Both the position numbers and the translations under genes were made by a program. From assembly GCF_028389875.1 (NCBI RefSeq), contig NC_084678.1:16584899-16648898 (forward strand): a DNA stretch of 64,000 nt. The letters run 5' to 3'. The notes below the pieces were generated by a model that was not told where the DNA came from, did not search any database, and was given only the letters and a program-made list of their open reading frames with translations. Source of the stretch: Rhea pennata (taxonomy: Eukaryota; Chordata; Aves; Rheiformes; Rheidae). Shown piece after piece: positions 1-29,150 of this stretch (position 1 is the first letter of the stretch; every line of letters begins with the position of its first letter).

Positions 1-470
1 CTTCCCTGGGGAGGGATGTCTCTGAGCTGGCCCTGCCAATTAGCGGAGATGGGAATCCTGGAAACCTGTTCGGAAAGTACGTGAGACGCAGGTGCAAGCA
101 GCTCTGCAAGCGAGGCCATCGCAGGCGCCGCCGGCCGAGATCCCCGCTTAGCCGGCGCGGCTCGGCTTCGGGCACGCCGGCCGGGCAGGGCGGCATTCGC
201 GCCGCGCCGGGAGACGCCGCGGGTCCCTCGCCGGCCTTTCCCGCGCCGTCAGCTCGCGTTTGCGCCGGGGGCCGCGGGGAGCCGGGTGCCAGCTTCGGGC
301 CGTGCGAAAAGAGGAAGCCGCCTTTGCCGGCCCCGGGGCGGAGGATGACTCCGCAGAGCCGGGAGGCGGCTTCCGTCAGGCCGGGGCCGGCGGCAGCGTC
401 GCGGGCCGCCGGCGGGTGCGCCCGGGCTGGCGGGTGCCAGGGCGCCTGCGTCGCCGTGGGGAAGCAGCAC

Positions 471-496
471 GAGGAGGAGGAGGAGGAGGAGGAGGA
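471..496. repeat. (GAG)n trinucleotide tract
   Basis: About eight and a half GAG units lie in the RGS19 promoter region. It is a simple microsatellite giving poly-Glu or poly-Leu chance frames. Confidence 0.85.
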
Positions 497-821
497 CCCG
501 GCCGTGCATCCCCCTTCCCGAGGCGCGGGAAGCGGCTGCGGTAGCGGGCGGCGCGGGCGCTCCGGGGGGGCCGCGCACGGCGGCGGCGGCGGCGGGCGCC
601 GGGGCGGCGCGTGCCCGCGCGCCGGGCAGAGCGGCCCGGCCTTGGTGGGGCTTTCCCAAAAAAGGTCTGAACTCTTCGGTTGACTTTGCCACTTCCCTTA
701 CCACTCCCTTTCCTGCGAGAGGATGTGCTCGCCCGCTCGGCTGTACGCCGCGTCGGGCCTGGGGCGGGGGGGGGGGGTCTTTTTTCTTCTATTTTTTTTT
801 CCCCCACCCACCTGCTCCTTC

Positions 822-846
822 GCTGCTGCTGCTGCTGTTGCTGCTG
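822..846. repeat. (CTG)n tract in RGS19 5' region
   Basis: CTG repeats with one TTG interruption sit about 60 bases upstream of the proposed RGS19 start codon, so they would fall in the 5' UTR if transcription starts upstream. A T-run and a G-run at 766-800 precede them. Confidence 0.8.
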
Positions 847-907
847 GGGAGGCGGCGAGCGCCCAGCCGCGGTGCGCCGGCACGGGCCGCCCCCGGGCCC
901 CGCCGGC

Positions 908-940
908 ATGGCCCGCCGGCCGCTGCGCCCGCCGGAGCAG
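908..940 (+). CDS. RGS19: RGS19 coding exon 1 (inferred)
   Basis: ATG in a strong Kozak context (GGCATGG) encodes eleven residues ending ...PPEQ, followed by the donor CAG/GTACGG. The phase-0 join to exon 2 gives an N-terminus nearly the same length as human RGS19. There is no residue-level proof. Confidence 0.5.
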
Positions 941-3900
941 GTACGGGGGCGGCGCGCGGCCGGGCCAGCGCGGGCGCCGCCGTTCGCGGGGAGCTTTCCG
1001 CCGCTGCCGGCTGCGGTGCGGCTTCCCGGCGGCTCCGGGCGAGCACCGCCTTCCCGGCCAGAGCCGGGACGCCCTTTGCTCCCCGCCGGGGCTCGAAGGC
1101 CTTGGGTTTTTCCGAGAGCCGGAGCTCCAAATCCTGGGCTGGGGCTTCCCTGGCACCGCTGGCAGCAGCAAGGCTCTGGCCGCCGGCGCCGACACCTTGG
1201 GCGCTTGGCGACGTGGGTGCTGGGGCCGGGCCCAGCTGCTGCCTGGGCCGAGCAAGGCTGCAGGGGTGCATTGAGTTAAAAAAAGAAAAAAGCATGAAAA
1301 ATCCCATTTCTGGCCGTTTTGGGAGGCCTCGAGCTCCTGCTCGCCCCTTCCCAGGCTGGAGGAAAAGCCGGGACTTGCGGCGCCCGCGGGGCGTTAAGGG
1401 CCCGTCCGCAGCCGCGGCGCGCTGGGCCGGGCGGCCAGCGAGCTCCGCTTCTCGCGCCGCCGGCGAAGAGCAACTTCCCTCCCCTGCTTCCCTGCGCTCA
1501 TATGACACCGCGGAGCTGCTCCGACTTCCCCATCGCTGGCCTGGAAACAGCCCCGGGGCTGCCGCGGCCGCCGGCGGGGTCCCGTGCCCAGCGCTCGGCC
1601 GCGGCGAGCGGGGAGCTGCGCTTTCCCTGCCGGAGCGGCTTTCCCCGCCGCGGTGCAGCCCCGCTGGCAGCCCCCCCGCGAGCCTGCCCTCCCGTTTCCC
1701 TCTCCTTGCACCGCTTGCCTTCGCTCCTGCCGCGCCAGCGAAGGGCTTTTCCCGGCGGGAAGCGCCGCTCGGAGGGCGCCGGGCCGCCGCCGTGACGCTC
1801 CTCTCCTTCCCCGCAGGCTCCGTGCAGGAGGGTGCAGGGACGCTAGCCGGGGCGCGCCGAGGGCACGGCTCGCCCGCTGCCCGGCCGCGGCGGCGCGCGC
1901 CGGACGGGCCCCCGCGGCGGCACCCGTCCACGTCCGCCGTGCATGAGGCCGGGACGCAGGTGAGGACGGCGCCGGGAGGCCGGAGCCGGGGGCTCGGGGC
2001 GGGCTGGCGGCAAGGGACGGCGCCGGGGTGGGGGACGGACGGACGGACGGACGGACGGCCAGCAGTCGCAGCAGGGCGGCTCACGCGCTCGGTGCCCTCC
2101 TGCCCGCAGCACGCAGGACCCGCGTCCGCAGAGCCACCCCTTCCGATGTCCCGGCATGAGGCTTCTCCGACAACGGTGCAACCCGCCGGCAGCCAGCGCC
2201 CCAACGCCTGCTGCTTCTGCTGGTGCTGCTGCTGCAGCTGCTCGTGGTACGTCGGGCGGCGCGGCGCGGCGCGGCGCGGCCGGGGCGCTCGGCTCGCCGA
2301 GCCCTCCGCAGCCCCTTCCTCCCCGACAACGTGCGTTTGGGCCGCCCGCCGGTCTGCTCGTCCGCGGGCTCCGCGCCTCCGGCAGCCCTGCCCTGCGGCC
2401 CCGGGGCACTCGGCGCTTTGCAGCCGCCGGGAGCCCCGGGCTCCGGAGAACACGCCGGGCCCCGGAGCTGGGCAAAGCCGGCGCCGGCGCGGCGGCCCCC
2501 TGCCACCCCGCGGCGCGTCCCTGGGGCTGCGCCTCGCCGCATTCCCGCCCCTTTTCCCCAATTTTCCACGCGGCGGCAGGCGGGACGGGCTCGCGAGCGC
2601 CGCCGGGGCGCGCAGCAAGTGGGGCGTCCCGCTGCGGCGCCGGGGGGGACGCGGGGCCCTGCCAGCCCGGCGAGGGGCAGTGTCGCAAGCAGGAAACGCT
2701 GCGGTCGCCTCCGGGCTCGGAAGCGCGGGGGCCCCCGGGGGAAGTTGCTTGGGAGCCTCTTGCGCCGCCGGCCCGCGGGCTGGGGGGTAGCCGCGGGGCA
2801 GCGGCGGCCCCCGCGGCTCCGGCGCCCCCGTCCCCGCCGCGCCCGGGGGTCTCCCGCGTTTCTAAATCTACCCGCGCCAGCGGCTTCCTGAGCCGGGCGG
2901 GCGCGCGCCGGCCGCCGGCTGCGGGGAGGCGATAACGCGGCGCGGCCGCGGGCCCCAAACCCCCCCCGGGGCGGCCGCGCCGCCGGCCGCGCCGGCACTG
3001 ACCTCTGCCGGCTGCTCCCGCGCCGAGGCCGGCAGCCGGGCGCCGCTGCGATCGCCCGAGCGCGGGAAGCCCGGCCGGGGGGCGGCGAGAGGCCTGGCCC
3101 CGCGGCGGGCAGCCCCCTCCGCCGCCGCCCGTTACTACCTTTCCGTCTCCCCGGCAGGAACGAGGACCGGGAGCGAGCATGGAGGGCGTCTCGGGAGACC
3201 AAACTGGAGACCATCCCAAACTGTGAAGCCTGGTGAGCGGAGGGGGCAGCGCCGGGTGCCGCTGGGGGCTTGTCCTGGGGGGGAAGGTGCTGCAGCGCAG
3301 CTCGGCGCGGCACAGCATGGTGCAGCGCAGCTCAGTGCACCACAGCACGGTGCGGCGTGGCACAGCGCGGTGTGGCACGGCACGGCATAGTGCAGCGTGG
3401 CACAGGGCCATGTTGCATGGCACAGTGCGACGCAGCATGGTCCAGCGTGGCACAGTTCAGCACAGCATGGCACAGTACAGCGCAGCATGGCACGGTGCAG
3501 CGTGGCACGGTGCAGTGCAGCAAGGTGCAGCATGGCACGCTACAGTGCAGCAAGGTGCAGCGTGGCACAGTGCAGTGCAGCAAGGTGCAGCATGGCACAG
3601 TGCAGTGCAGCACGGCACTGCAGTGCAGCAAGGTGCAGCATGGCACAGTACAGTGCAGCAAGGTGCAGCATGGCACAGTGCAGTGCAGCACGGCACTGCA
3701 GTGCAGCAAGGTGCAGCATGGCACGGTACAGTGCAGCAAGGTGCAGCATGGCACGGTGCAGTGCAGCACGGCACTGCAGTGCAGCAAGGTGCAGCATGGC
3801 ACTGTGCAGTGCAGCATGGCACGGTGCAGTGCAGCAAGGTGCAGCACGGCACTGCAGTGCAGCAAGGTGCAGCATGGCACTGTGCAGTGCAGCAAGGTGC

Positions 3901-5695
3901 AGCATGGCACAGCATGGCACAGTGCAGCACAGCCCGGGCCCCACCGCTCCGCTCCCTGGCGCGCTGCTCCGCGCGCGGGGACGCGCTCGATGCAGCGTGG
4001 CGGCGGGGCGCCAGGACACCCAGGTCCCCTCCGCCGCCCTTCCCGCAGCCGCTCGACACGGTGCCTCCCGTGCTCGGCCGAGAGAGGGGCTCCGTGGAGC
4101 CGCCGGCGCCAAGCGCTTGCCCCGGGGACACCGCGCGCTTTGCGCCCGCGCCGGGGGGAGCGCGCTGGCCTTGCAGCGGCAGGGATGGAGGGGATAAACC
4201 AACCCCGCAGCCAGCGCCGGGCACTTCCCGGGAAGCTCTGCGTCGCCGGGCGCTGCATTCCCCCCACTGGCCGCGGGGCTCAATATACCGCGGGGCTCTG
4301 CGCCGAGCCGACGCCGCGTAAGGCTCCGCCGAGCCGCGCGGGGGCCGGGAGCGAGGCGCCGGCGGGAGCAGCCTCCGGCCGAGAACCGCCCGGTCGGGCG
4401 GCCCCAATTAGCGGTGGATAATTACTGCTGCTGGCGGTGGCGGCGGCGAGGGGCCGGTTCGGGGCGCTGCGCGCTGACGCCGTGCCCTTGCCTCCGCGCC
4501 GCCCGGCAGCGCCAGACCCACGGCCGAGGAGGTGCGGGGCTGGGCGCAGTCCTTCGACAAGCTGATGAAGAGCCCGGCGGGCCGCAACGTCTTTCGGGAG
4601 TTCTTGCGGACTGAGTACAGCGAGGAGAACATGCTCTTCTGGCTAGCGTGCGAGGAGCTCAAAAACGAGTGCAACAAGCACAGCATCGACGAGAAGGCGC
4701 GGGTGATCTACGAGGACTACATCTCCATCCTCTCGCCCAAGGAGGTGCGCCCCCCCCCCCCCCCCCCCGGGTTTTGCAGCGCCGGGCAGCTGCCTCCTGC
4801 TTTTGCACCGCAGTGGCGAGACCATCACCCGCGGCGGCTCCCGGCAGCGTCCCTCGCGCGCGGTGCGGCGGGTCCCGCGGCCGGGCGGGAGGGGACCCCC
4901 GGGCCGGGGGCCAGAACTGCACGAGGGCACCGGCGTGGCCGAAAAGATGCTGCATCCCTGGGCCGGGGGGTGGGGGGGCACCCCAGCATGAGAGCGTCCC
5001 TGGGGTGGGAGCACCCTGCAGTGGGGGCACCCCAGCATGGGAGCGTCCCTGGGGTGGGAGCACCCTGCAGTGGGGGTGTCCATGGCATGGGGGCGCCCAT
5101 GGGGTGGGGGCACCCCACAGTGGGGTACCCCAGCATGAGAGCGACCCTGGGGTGGGAGGACCCTGCAGTGGGGGTGTCCATGGCATGGGGGCGCCCATGG
5201 GGTGGGGGCACCCCACAGTGGGGGCACCCCAGCATGGGAGCGTCCCTGGGGTGGGAGCACCCCACAGTGGGGGCACCCCAGCATGGGGGCATCCATGGGG
5301 TGGGGGCTCCCCGGCATGGGAACATCCCTGAGGTAGGAACACCCCAGCTTGGGAGCACCCCACGGTGGGAGCCCCCCCGTCTGCCTCCCGGTGCAGCGCC
5401 ACGTTCCCGCCCCACTTCTCCGCGGCGGTGGGAGGGAGGGAGGGAGGGTGCCGGGACCCGGCACCGGGGCGGCCCCGCTCACGGCCGCTTCTCTCCCGGC
5501 GCCCAGGTGAGCCTGGACTCGCGGGTGCGGGAGGTCATCAACCGGAAGATGCAGGAGCCGTCCTCGCACACCTTCGACGACGCGCAGCTGCAGATCTACA
5601 CGCTGATGCACAGGGACTCGTACCCCCGCTTCCTGAACTCGGCCATTTACAAAGCGCTGCTCCAGAGCGTCTCCCGCGCCTCCTCGGAGGCCTAG
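908..5695 (+). CDS. RGS19: RGS19 (GAIP), regulator of G-protein signalling, five coding exons
   Basis: GTPase-activating protein for Gi/Go/Gz alpha subunits; it acts at membranes and clathrin-coated vesicles. Exons: 908-940, 2110-2246, 3158-3232, 4510-4744, 5507-5695. All junctions are GT-AG and in phase, giving 222 residues from ATG 908, or 199 from the internal ATG 2146 (human is 217). The cysteine string CCFCWCCCCSCSW (residues 45-57) is the palmitoylation region of the RZ/A subfamily. The RGS domain follows at about residues 95-211, with SPAGRNVFREFL, EENMLFWLACEEL and the conserved DAQLQIYTLMHRDSYPRFL. The C-terminus SSEA matches the GIPC PDZ ligand of human GAIP. Exons 2-5 are secure. 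Exon 1 is inferred: its reading (MARRPLRPPEQ) joins exon 2 in phase 0 and matches the human N-terminus in length. An alternative 5' exon at 1817-1959 would force use of ATG 2146. Confidence 0.95.
1817..1959 (+). other. RGS19: Possible alternative RGS19 5' exon
   Basis: A pyrimidine-rich acceptor ending CCCCGCAG and a donor CAG/GTGAGG bound 143 bases. The last in-frame codons read VHEAGTQ, resembling the human PHEAEKQ segment, but there is no in-frame ATG and the length is not a multiple of three. It could be a noncoding exon of an alternative transcript starting translation at 2146. Confidence 0.35.
2034..2059. repeat. (GGAC)n microsatellite
   Basis: Six GGAC units lie in the intron before RGS19 exon 2. 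A pentameric GGCGC run follows the exon at about 2258-2282. Confidence 0.85.
2110..2246 (+). CDS. RGS19: RGS19 exon 2, cysteine-string exon
   Basis: Acceptor TGCCCGCAG, donor TCGTG/GTACGT, outgoing phase 2. It encodes MSRHEAS... (human MSSHDTA) and the cysteine string. The internal ATG is at 2146. Confidence 0.9.
3158..3232 (+). CDS. RGS19: RGS19 exon 3
   Basis: Acceptor CCCCGGCAG, donor GCCTG/GTGAGC. It encodes WNEDRERAWRASRETKLE and more, matching human NQERRRAWQASRESKLQ. The 75 bases keep phase 2 throughout. Confidence 0.93.
3290..3930. repeat. GTGCA/GCATG-based minisatellite in RGS19 intron 3
   Basis: A dense tandem array is built from pentamer-like blocks (GTGCA, GCATG, GCACA/GCACG, GCAAG) arranged in units of about 30 bases with longer higher-order units. 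Both strands are open in several frames, giving spurious Cys/His/Gln-rich proteins of over 300 residues. Segments such as GCAGTGC...GCACTGC are inverted and could form hairpins. Confidence 0.95.
4510..4744 (+). CDS. RGS19: RGS19 exon 4, N-terminal half of RGS domain
   Basis: Acceptor CGCCCGGCAG, donor AAGGAG/GTGCGC, phase 0 out. It encodes the alpha1-alpha5 part of the RGS box, including SPAGRNVFREFLRTEYSEEN. The donor is followed at once by a run of about 20 cytosines. Confidence 0.97.
4975..5375. repeat. About 33-36-bp minisatellite in RGS19 intron 4
   Basis: About ten imperfect copies of a unit built on GGCACCCCAGCATGGGAGCG followed by a CCTGGGGTGGGA-type half. The array fills most of the last intron and keeps frames open on both strands. 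Confidence 0.93.
5507..5695 (+). CDS. RGS19: RGS19 exon 5, C-terminal half of RGS domain and stop
   Basis: Acceptor GGCGCCCAG. It encodes VSLDSRVREVINRKMQEPS and the rest of the RGS box, ending SSEA and TAG at 5693-5695. This is nearly identical to human RGS19 as I recall it. Confidence 0.98.
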   Translation: MSLDSRVREVINRKMQEPSSHTFDDAQLQIYTLMHRDSYPRFLNSAIYKALLQSVSRASSEA

Positions 5696-7620
5696 GGGCG
5701 CCGCGGGGGGGGGGGGGGGGGGGGCCGCACCGGCCCGGGGCGGCCGCCACCCCAGTTTTTAGCTTTTTACCTATGAACCGTCCGTCTGTCCGTCCGTCCG
5801 CCCGGGCAGCGGTCCCCGCGCGGGCGCCCCGCAGGCCTGGCTCGTACTACTGAAGCGCTGCCCCGGCGGGGGGCCGGGGGGGGGACACACCGGTCCCCCG
5901 ACCCAGGCTCTGCTCCCGGAGGTCACTTTACCCCCTGCCCGCCGCCCCCGGGGCCGCGGTGAGTCCCCGCATCCCCCCGCCCCGAGCCCCGGTTGGGGAC
6001 CGGTTTTGGGGGGCTTGAGGGCAGGGGGGGATTGTTGTTGTTTTGATTTTTTTTATTATTATTTTAAATGCTTTTTTGTTGGCTTTTATCAAGGGGTGGG
6101 GGGGGGGATAAGCAGCTGTACATATAAAAACTTGACAGGTTTACATCGCTCCGTCTGTTTGCAGCGGCCCCGGGGGGCGGGCGGCGTTCCGGCCCCTTCC
6201 CGTGGGCTCGGAGCCGGAGCCGGACGGGAGGGAGCCTCTTCACACTGGTACGGCCAGGAAACCACCAGCGGTGGAGCGGGGAAGGGGGGCAGGCTCTGGG
6301 GCTCATCCTCTCCCCGTGCCCCCCGCCCCCCGGACTCCCCATATCCAGCTGCCCCGGGCCAGCGACTCGGAGCGGGCGGAAAAACCCACGCGGTTATCGT
6401 TCACCCGCCGGCACAAACTCGCAGGCGCCCCGGAGGAGCCGGGCTCCGCGCGGGACGGGAAGCGGCCCGGGGAGGGCACGCAGCACCCGCGCATTTCCGC
6501 ACGGCACGAGGAGTCGCTTACCCGAGCGCCGGCTCCCAGAACTGGACCATTTCGGCCCGCAGCAGCCCCCGCGCGCCCCACGGCCGCCACCGCGGCCTTC
6601 GCCTTCGCCGGCCGCACAAAGCAGCCCGTGGTTTCACACCCATCTCCCCCCTCCATCCCTTTCGGGGGCGGGGGAGGGAGAAAAAAGGAGCACTAGTTCT
6701 TTTTACTGAAGATTCTTTTTTTAAACAAACAAATTATCTTTCTGGTTTGGGCTTTTTTTTTTTTTCTTCCTTCCTAGTGGTGTGATTGTGTGGATATTCA
6801 CATCAGTAAATTCAGTTTGCCAAGCTGGAAATACAATTCAAAAAAAAAAAAAAAAAAGTATTTTTGAGAGAGACCAGAGATAGTCCACGTATCTAGGATC
6901 GTCGTACATTTATCATTTGCTGGTTACCAAAACGCAAGCTGATCTCGGCCTGCCTGACTCCTTCTGGACAAGCCGCTGCAGCAAGCGGCCCAAGTCCAGC
7001 TCTGAGCAGCTGCTTAAAAACAGGGTGGCATTTCTCGTTAAGCAGATATCAAAGCAGCAAAGAGACTGCTTTGCTACTCAGGGCTCTCCCATCCTGCCTC
7101 TCAAGAGTGTTTCTATACCTGTATCTGCAAAGCGATGCGGCTGCAGCAGCCGCCCACAGGACCCTCCGCCAAAGCAGCCCCCGCGGCTGCCGCACGTCCC
7201 GCGCAGCGTCCCCCCGGCGGGCGCTGACACCCTATCGGCCCGGCAGCATCCGCATCCCGCGCTGGGGAGGTTCTCAAGTCTGAGTTTTTTCTGCTGGTAA
7301 AGGAAATACGTCCAGATCGTTTTAAAAATCTGGCTCCAGCCCCGGGCGCGGAGGTGTCGGTGACTAAGCAGCGCGGCAGGCTGGCAGCACCTTCTCCCCG
7401 TGCCACAGAGGTCTCAGCCCAGCCGGGGCCCCACTACCACCAGATAATCCAGTTTGTCCCACAATCCTAGCACTTCTAAATATCTTATAATTGAATATTT
7501 CTGAGACACCTTTATATCTAATACATTTCACCTCCCTGACTCCCCTAGGTGTGTAGTTGGTATTATTCCAGAAGCTAAAGAAAAACACACAATAAAATGC
7601 AATGAAGCAAGATACTTTTC
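5696..7620 (+). other. RGS19: Presumed RGS19 3' UTR and downstream DNA
   Basis: GC-rich to about 6.65 kb, then AT-rich with T- and A-runs at 6750-6860. No coding signal is seen. The first canonical AATAAA I found on this strand is at 7591, so the 3' UTR could be up to 1.9 kb, but an earlier noncanonical site is possible. Confidence 0.45.
7591..7596 (+). terminator. RGS19: Candidate poly(A) signal for RGS19
   Basis: AATAAA in ACACAATAAAATGC. It lies upstream of the convergent TCEA2 3' end. The assignment rests on position only. Confidence 0.35.
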
Positions 7621-9619
7621 CTTAGCCTTGGAGAAGCTCCTTCTCCATTTATGAATCTCTACTCCACATGTAATTCGGGATTGTCAGCTGATTGCACGAA
7701 ACTCAACTTCCCCCTTACAGCAATACAAGGCAGGCAACAGCAACTTGTTAATTAGCTGGCTGCTGTCCATAGCACACGAGCCAGAGTGCCTTGGCCAGCT
7801 TTGGGTTTAGATCCTGAAGCATTTTTTTTTTAATAGTTACTATAAGGACACTATTTCCTCCACAGGCTGCTTGAATAATCCCATCACCCACCACACTTGC
7901 GAGACTTAGCAAGCTGTCAGCATCTTTGAATCTCTTCCTTCTTGAGAGATTGGCTGCACCCCTTCAAAGCAAGGGCCCTGAGCAGAGGATCCTTCTGGGA
8001 TCACTGCCTCAGGAGGAACACAGCCCTGTGAACGTGTCTGCCTTCACTTTAATGTGGCTGCTTACTCCCTTATAAACATCACGGAGATCTCTGATGAACG
8101 TCTGCTCTGGCATGCTGAAAAGCCAGTGGAAGTACTCGTTTTTCACCCAGGAGCTAGGAACAGAAGATGCAACTGCAAATGCTCCTGTGCTACGCGTGAG
8201 CAAGAGCTGAAGTGCAGAGGACTGCTCCAGAGCTGCCTCATGCCCAGAGGCTTTACTGGGGTCCCTTGAATGCTGTGCAGCACACCCGGTTAAGAGCCAG
8301 GAATCTCAGAAGAGAAGAGAGATTGTAACAGTAGCAGATTGAAAGCTGCTGTGAGGAAAGAAAAGGAGTTTCCTGACAGGTTTGCTTACCCCCCCACTAA
8401 GAGTCTGATCCCGCAGGAACCCCACAAGGTCACACTGAGACACAGCACCCGAGACTTGCTTTGTTACTAGGTCCCTTCTTCCTCCTCTCCCCCCTTCTGG
8501 GGGCTAACTGGAGGGTCACTTCAAACCTCATCCATTTGCAGAGCTAAGTGCTAACAGCCCCTACCGATCTCTGTAATCCCTGTCTCTTCCCGCTCAGGAC
8601 CTCTGGAAAGCTCCCTGTATTGGCAGCATTTCCCCACCATCGCGCTCTCTCTGAGCTCCTTCAGCAAGTCCCTCCAAAACCTCAGCCAGGCTTTCAGCAG
8701 TCAAGCTAGGAGTAGAGCACGCAAAAACAGGAAACTCTCTGGGACTTCCTTTTAACACCCTCACTGGTGACTGAATTCCCTCCACCTGCTTTATTGATGG
8801 TTTCTCACTAAATCAAGATTAATTGTCCTCAGGTTCCCTGGATGATGGCAATCAGGAGCAGCTGGTCACAGGGAGCAGCCTTTGGCAAAGTGAGCAGCTC
8901 AGCCAGCAGGAACAGCAACAGGCTGCTGGGTCCTCCCTGTAAGGGCACAGCCCTGACTTCCCCTGTCCCTAACAAGGTACTGAGGGACTCTCAGCGACAG
9001 AGGACTCCTTCCATAGAGCGAGGGAGCCCTAGGAAATGCACACCTCACCTAGGTCTGTGCCTCGCACTCTTTCCTGCCCCACAGTAACAACCATTTGGTT
9101 TTTTTTGGTGACTGGTGTCACCTTGTTTCTAGTCTGTTACATCCTGGATAACATGTCCTCGGTCTCATGCTTGCAGCAGCCCATGCTGTTGGCATTTAAA
9201 GGCCACATCACAGGGTATGGATCACACACAAGGAATCCAGCCCCAAATGACTAAATCATGCCAGTGCAAAGTCCATTGAATGCTCCTGACATCCAACTGA
9301 GCATGAGAGCATCACCTGATCTGTGCCCCAAAAGTTGTGTTCCAGCAATAGGTCTCCTCCTGTCAGTTCAGCAAAGCTATTACTGCCCATCCAGCCTCTC
9401 CAGGATTTGGCCCAGCATTTTGAGGCTCATGAGTTGATTAAAAGCAAGCCTTCATGCACTGAGGATATACCTACAAGCAGCTTCTTGCTTTCTGGTGGTC
9501 CAAGCACTGTTTAGTCCTCATCCGGCTGGACACTGACTGTCCATCAAGCTCTCATGTGTCGCAAATGCAAAGTGCTGTACGCACACGGTTCAAATAAAAG
9601 TCAGAAACTGACAAAAATG
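7621..9619. other. Convergent intergenic region RGS19/TCEA2
   Basis: Ordinary-composition DNA between two converging 3' ends. I see no gene, RNA or recognisable repeat. A minus-strand AATAAA at 8790-8795 could serve as a distal TCEA2 poly(A) signal. Confidence 0.5.
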
Positions 9620-9625
9620 TTTAAT
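9620..9625 (-). terminator. TCEA2: Candidate TCEA2 poly(A) signal (ATTAAA)
   Basis: ATTAAA on the minus strand, about 270 bases after the TCEA2 stop codon. AATAAA at 8790-8795 (minus) is the alternative. Confidence 0.4.
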
Positions 9626-9896
9626 ATTAGTTTTGAAGAAAAAATTACCATACTCGCTTAGATGAGAAAATAACGACTAAGTGTGTTTAGTGAGCTCTCC
9701 TGCTAAACTGTCAACCCACAACTGTGGCTCTCCCCTTAGGCCCAAGCAGAGAGGCAGGCCTCCGTGCAGCCGCTCTCTCAGTGCGTGACACAATGCAAAC
9801 TCACTTGGGATACAATACACAATTGCCGTGGGAGCTGGAGTATGGAGGTGGCGTTCTGATCTGCGTTTGGCTGCCGCTCTTGGGCCATGGCACATA

Positions 9897-28816
<18,920 letters not shown>

Positions 28817-29150
28817 TGCTCCGCTCCCCGCGGCGGCTGGGTGCCCCGGGGAGGAGGTGTTGGGGGGCGGGGCGGGGAGCGGAGAAGCGGGGAGAGCGGG
28901 CGGCGGCGGCGGCTGCCCGGTGCCCACAAGCCCCGGTACCGCAGTCCGGGCGGGCGGGCGGGCGGCGCGCGGGGCACGACGGGACTCGTAGTCCTCCGGG
29001 CGGGCGGCGCGCGGGGCACGACGGGACTCGTAGTCCTCCGGGCTCCCGCCCCGCCTCTTCCCGGCGCCTCGCAGAACTGCAGCTCCCAGCGGGCCGCGCG
29101 GCCCCGCCCGTCCCCTCCGCGGGGCATCATGGGAGTCGTAGTGCGGCGGC
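28817..29150 (-). promoter_or_regulatory. TCEA2: TCEA2 promoter with four ZNF143/THAP11-type elements
   Basis: Copies of the ACTACAANTCCCAGNNTGC-type element lie at 28974-28994, 29016-29036 and 29124-29144 (minus orientation) and 29075-29094 (plus orientation). The first two sit in a 42-base tandem duplication. ZNF143 and THAP11/HCFC1 occupy such elements in TATA-less housekeeping promoters. No TATA box is seen. Confidence 0.7.
28963..29040. repeat. 42-bp tandem duplication carrying a ZNF143-type site
   Basis: The block containing GCACGACGGGACTCGTAGTC is present twice, 42 bases apart, almost identical. Confidence 0.9.

Larger units (their letters stand above)
1..907 (+). promoter_or_regulatory. 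RGS19: CpG-island promoter and 5' flank of RGS19
   Basis: Very CpG-rich DNA without a credible gene leads up to the first RGS19 exon. In human, RGS19 and OPRL1 are arranged head to head, so this stretch may be one half of a shared promoter with OPRL1 lying to the left on the minus strand. That is inference from known synteny. I found no convincing TATA box. The predicted proteins here are arginine-, proline- and glycine-rich chance frames. Confidence 0.5.

Noticed and set aside
838-2790. 650-residue plus-strand frame
   Set aside because: It contains RGS19 exon 2 by coincidence, but reads through clear splice sites and low-complexity GC-rich DNA.
1843-3453. 536-residue minus-strand frame across RGS19
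   Set aside because: CpG-rich chance frame running into the intron 3 minisatellite; the plus strand holds verified RGS19 exons.
3270-4421. Cys/His/Gln-rich frames on both strands
   Set aside because: Translation of a pentamer-based tandem array; metallothionein-like look is an artefact.
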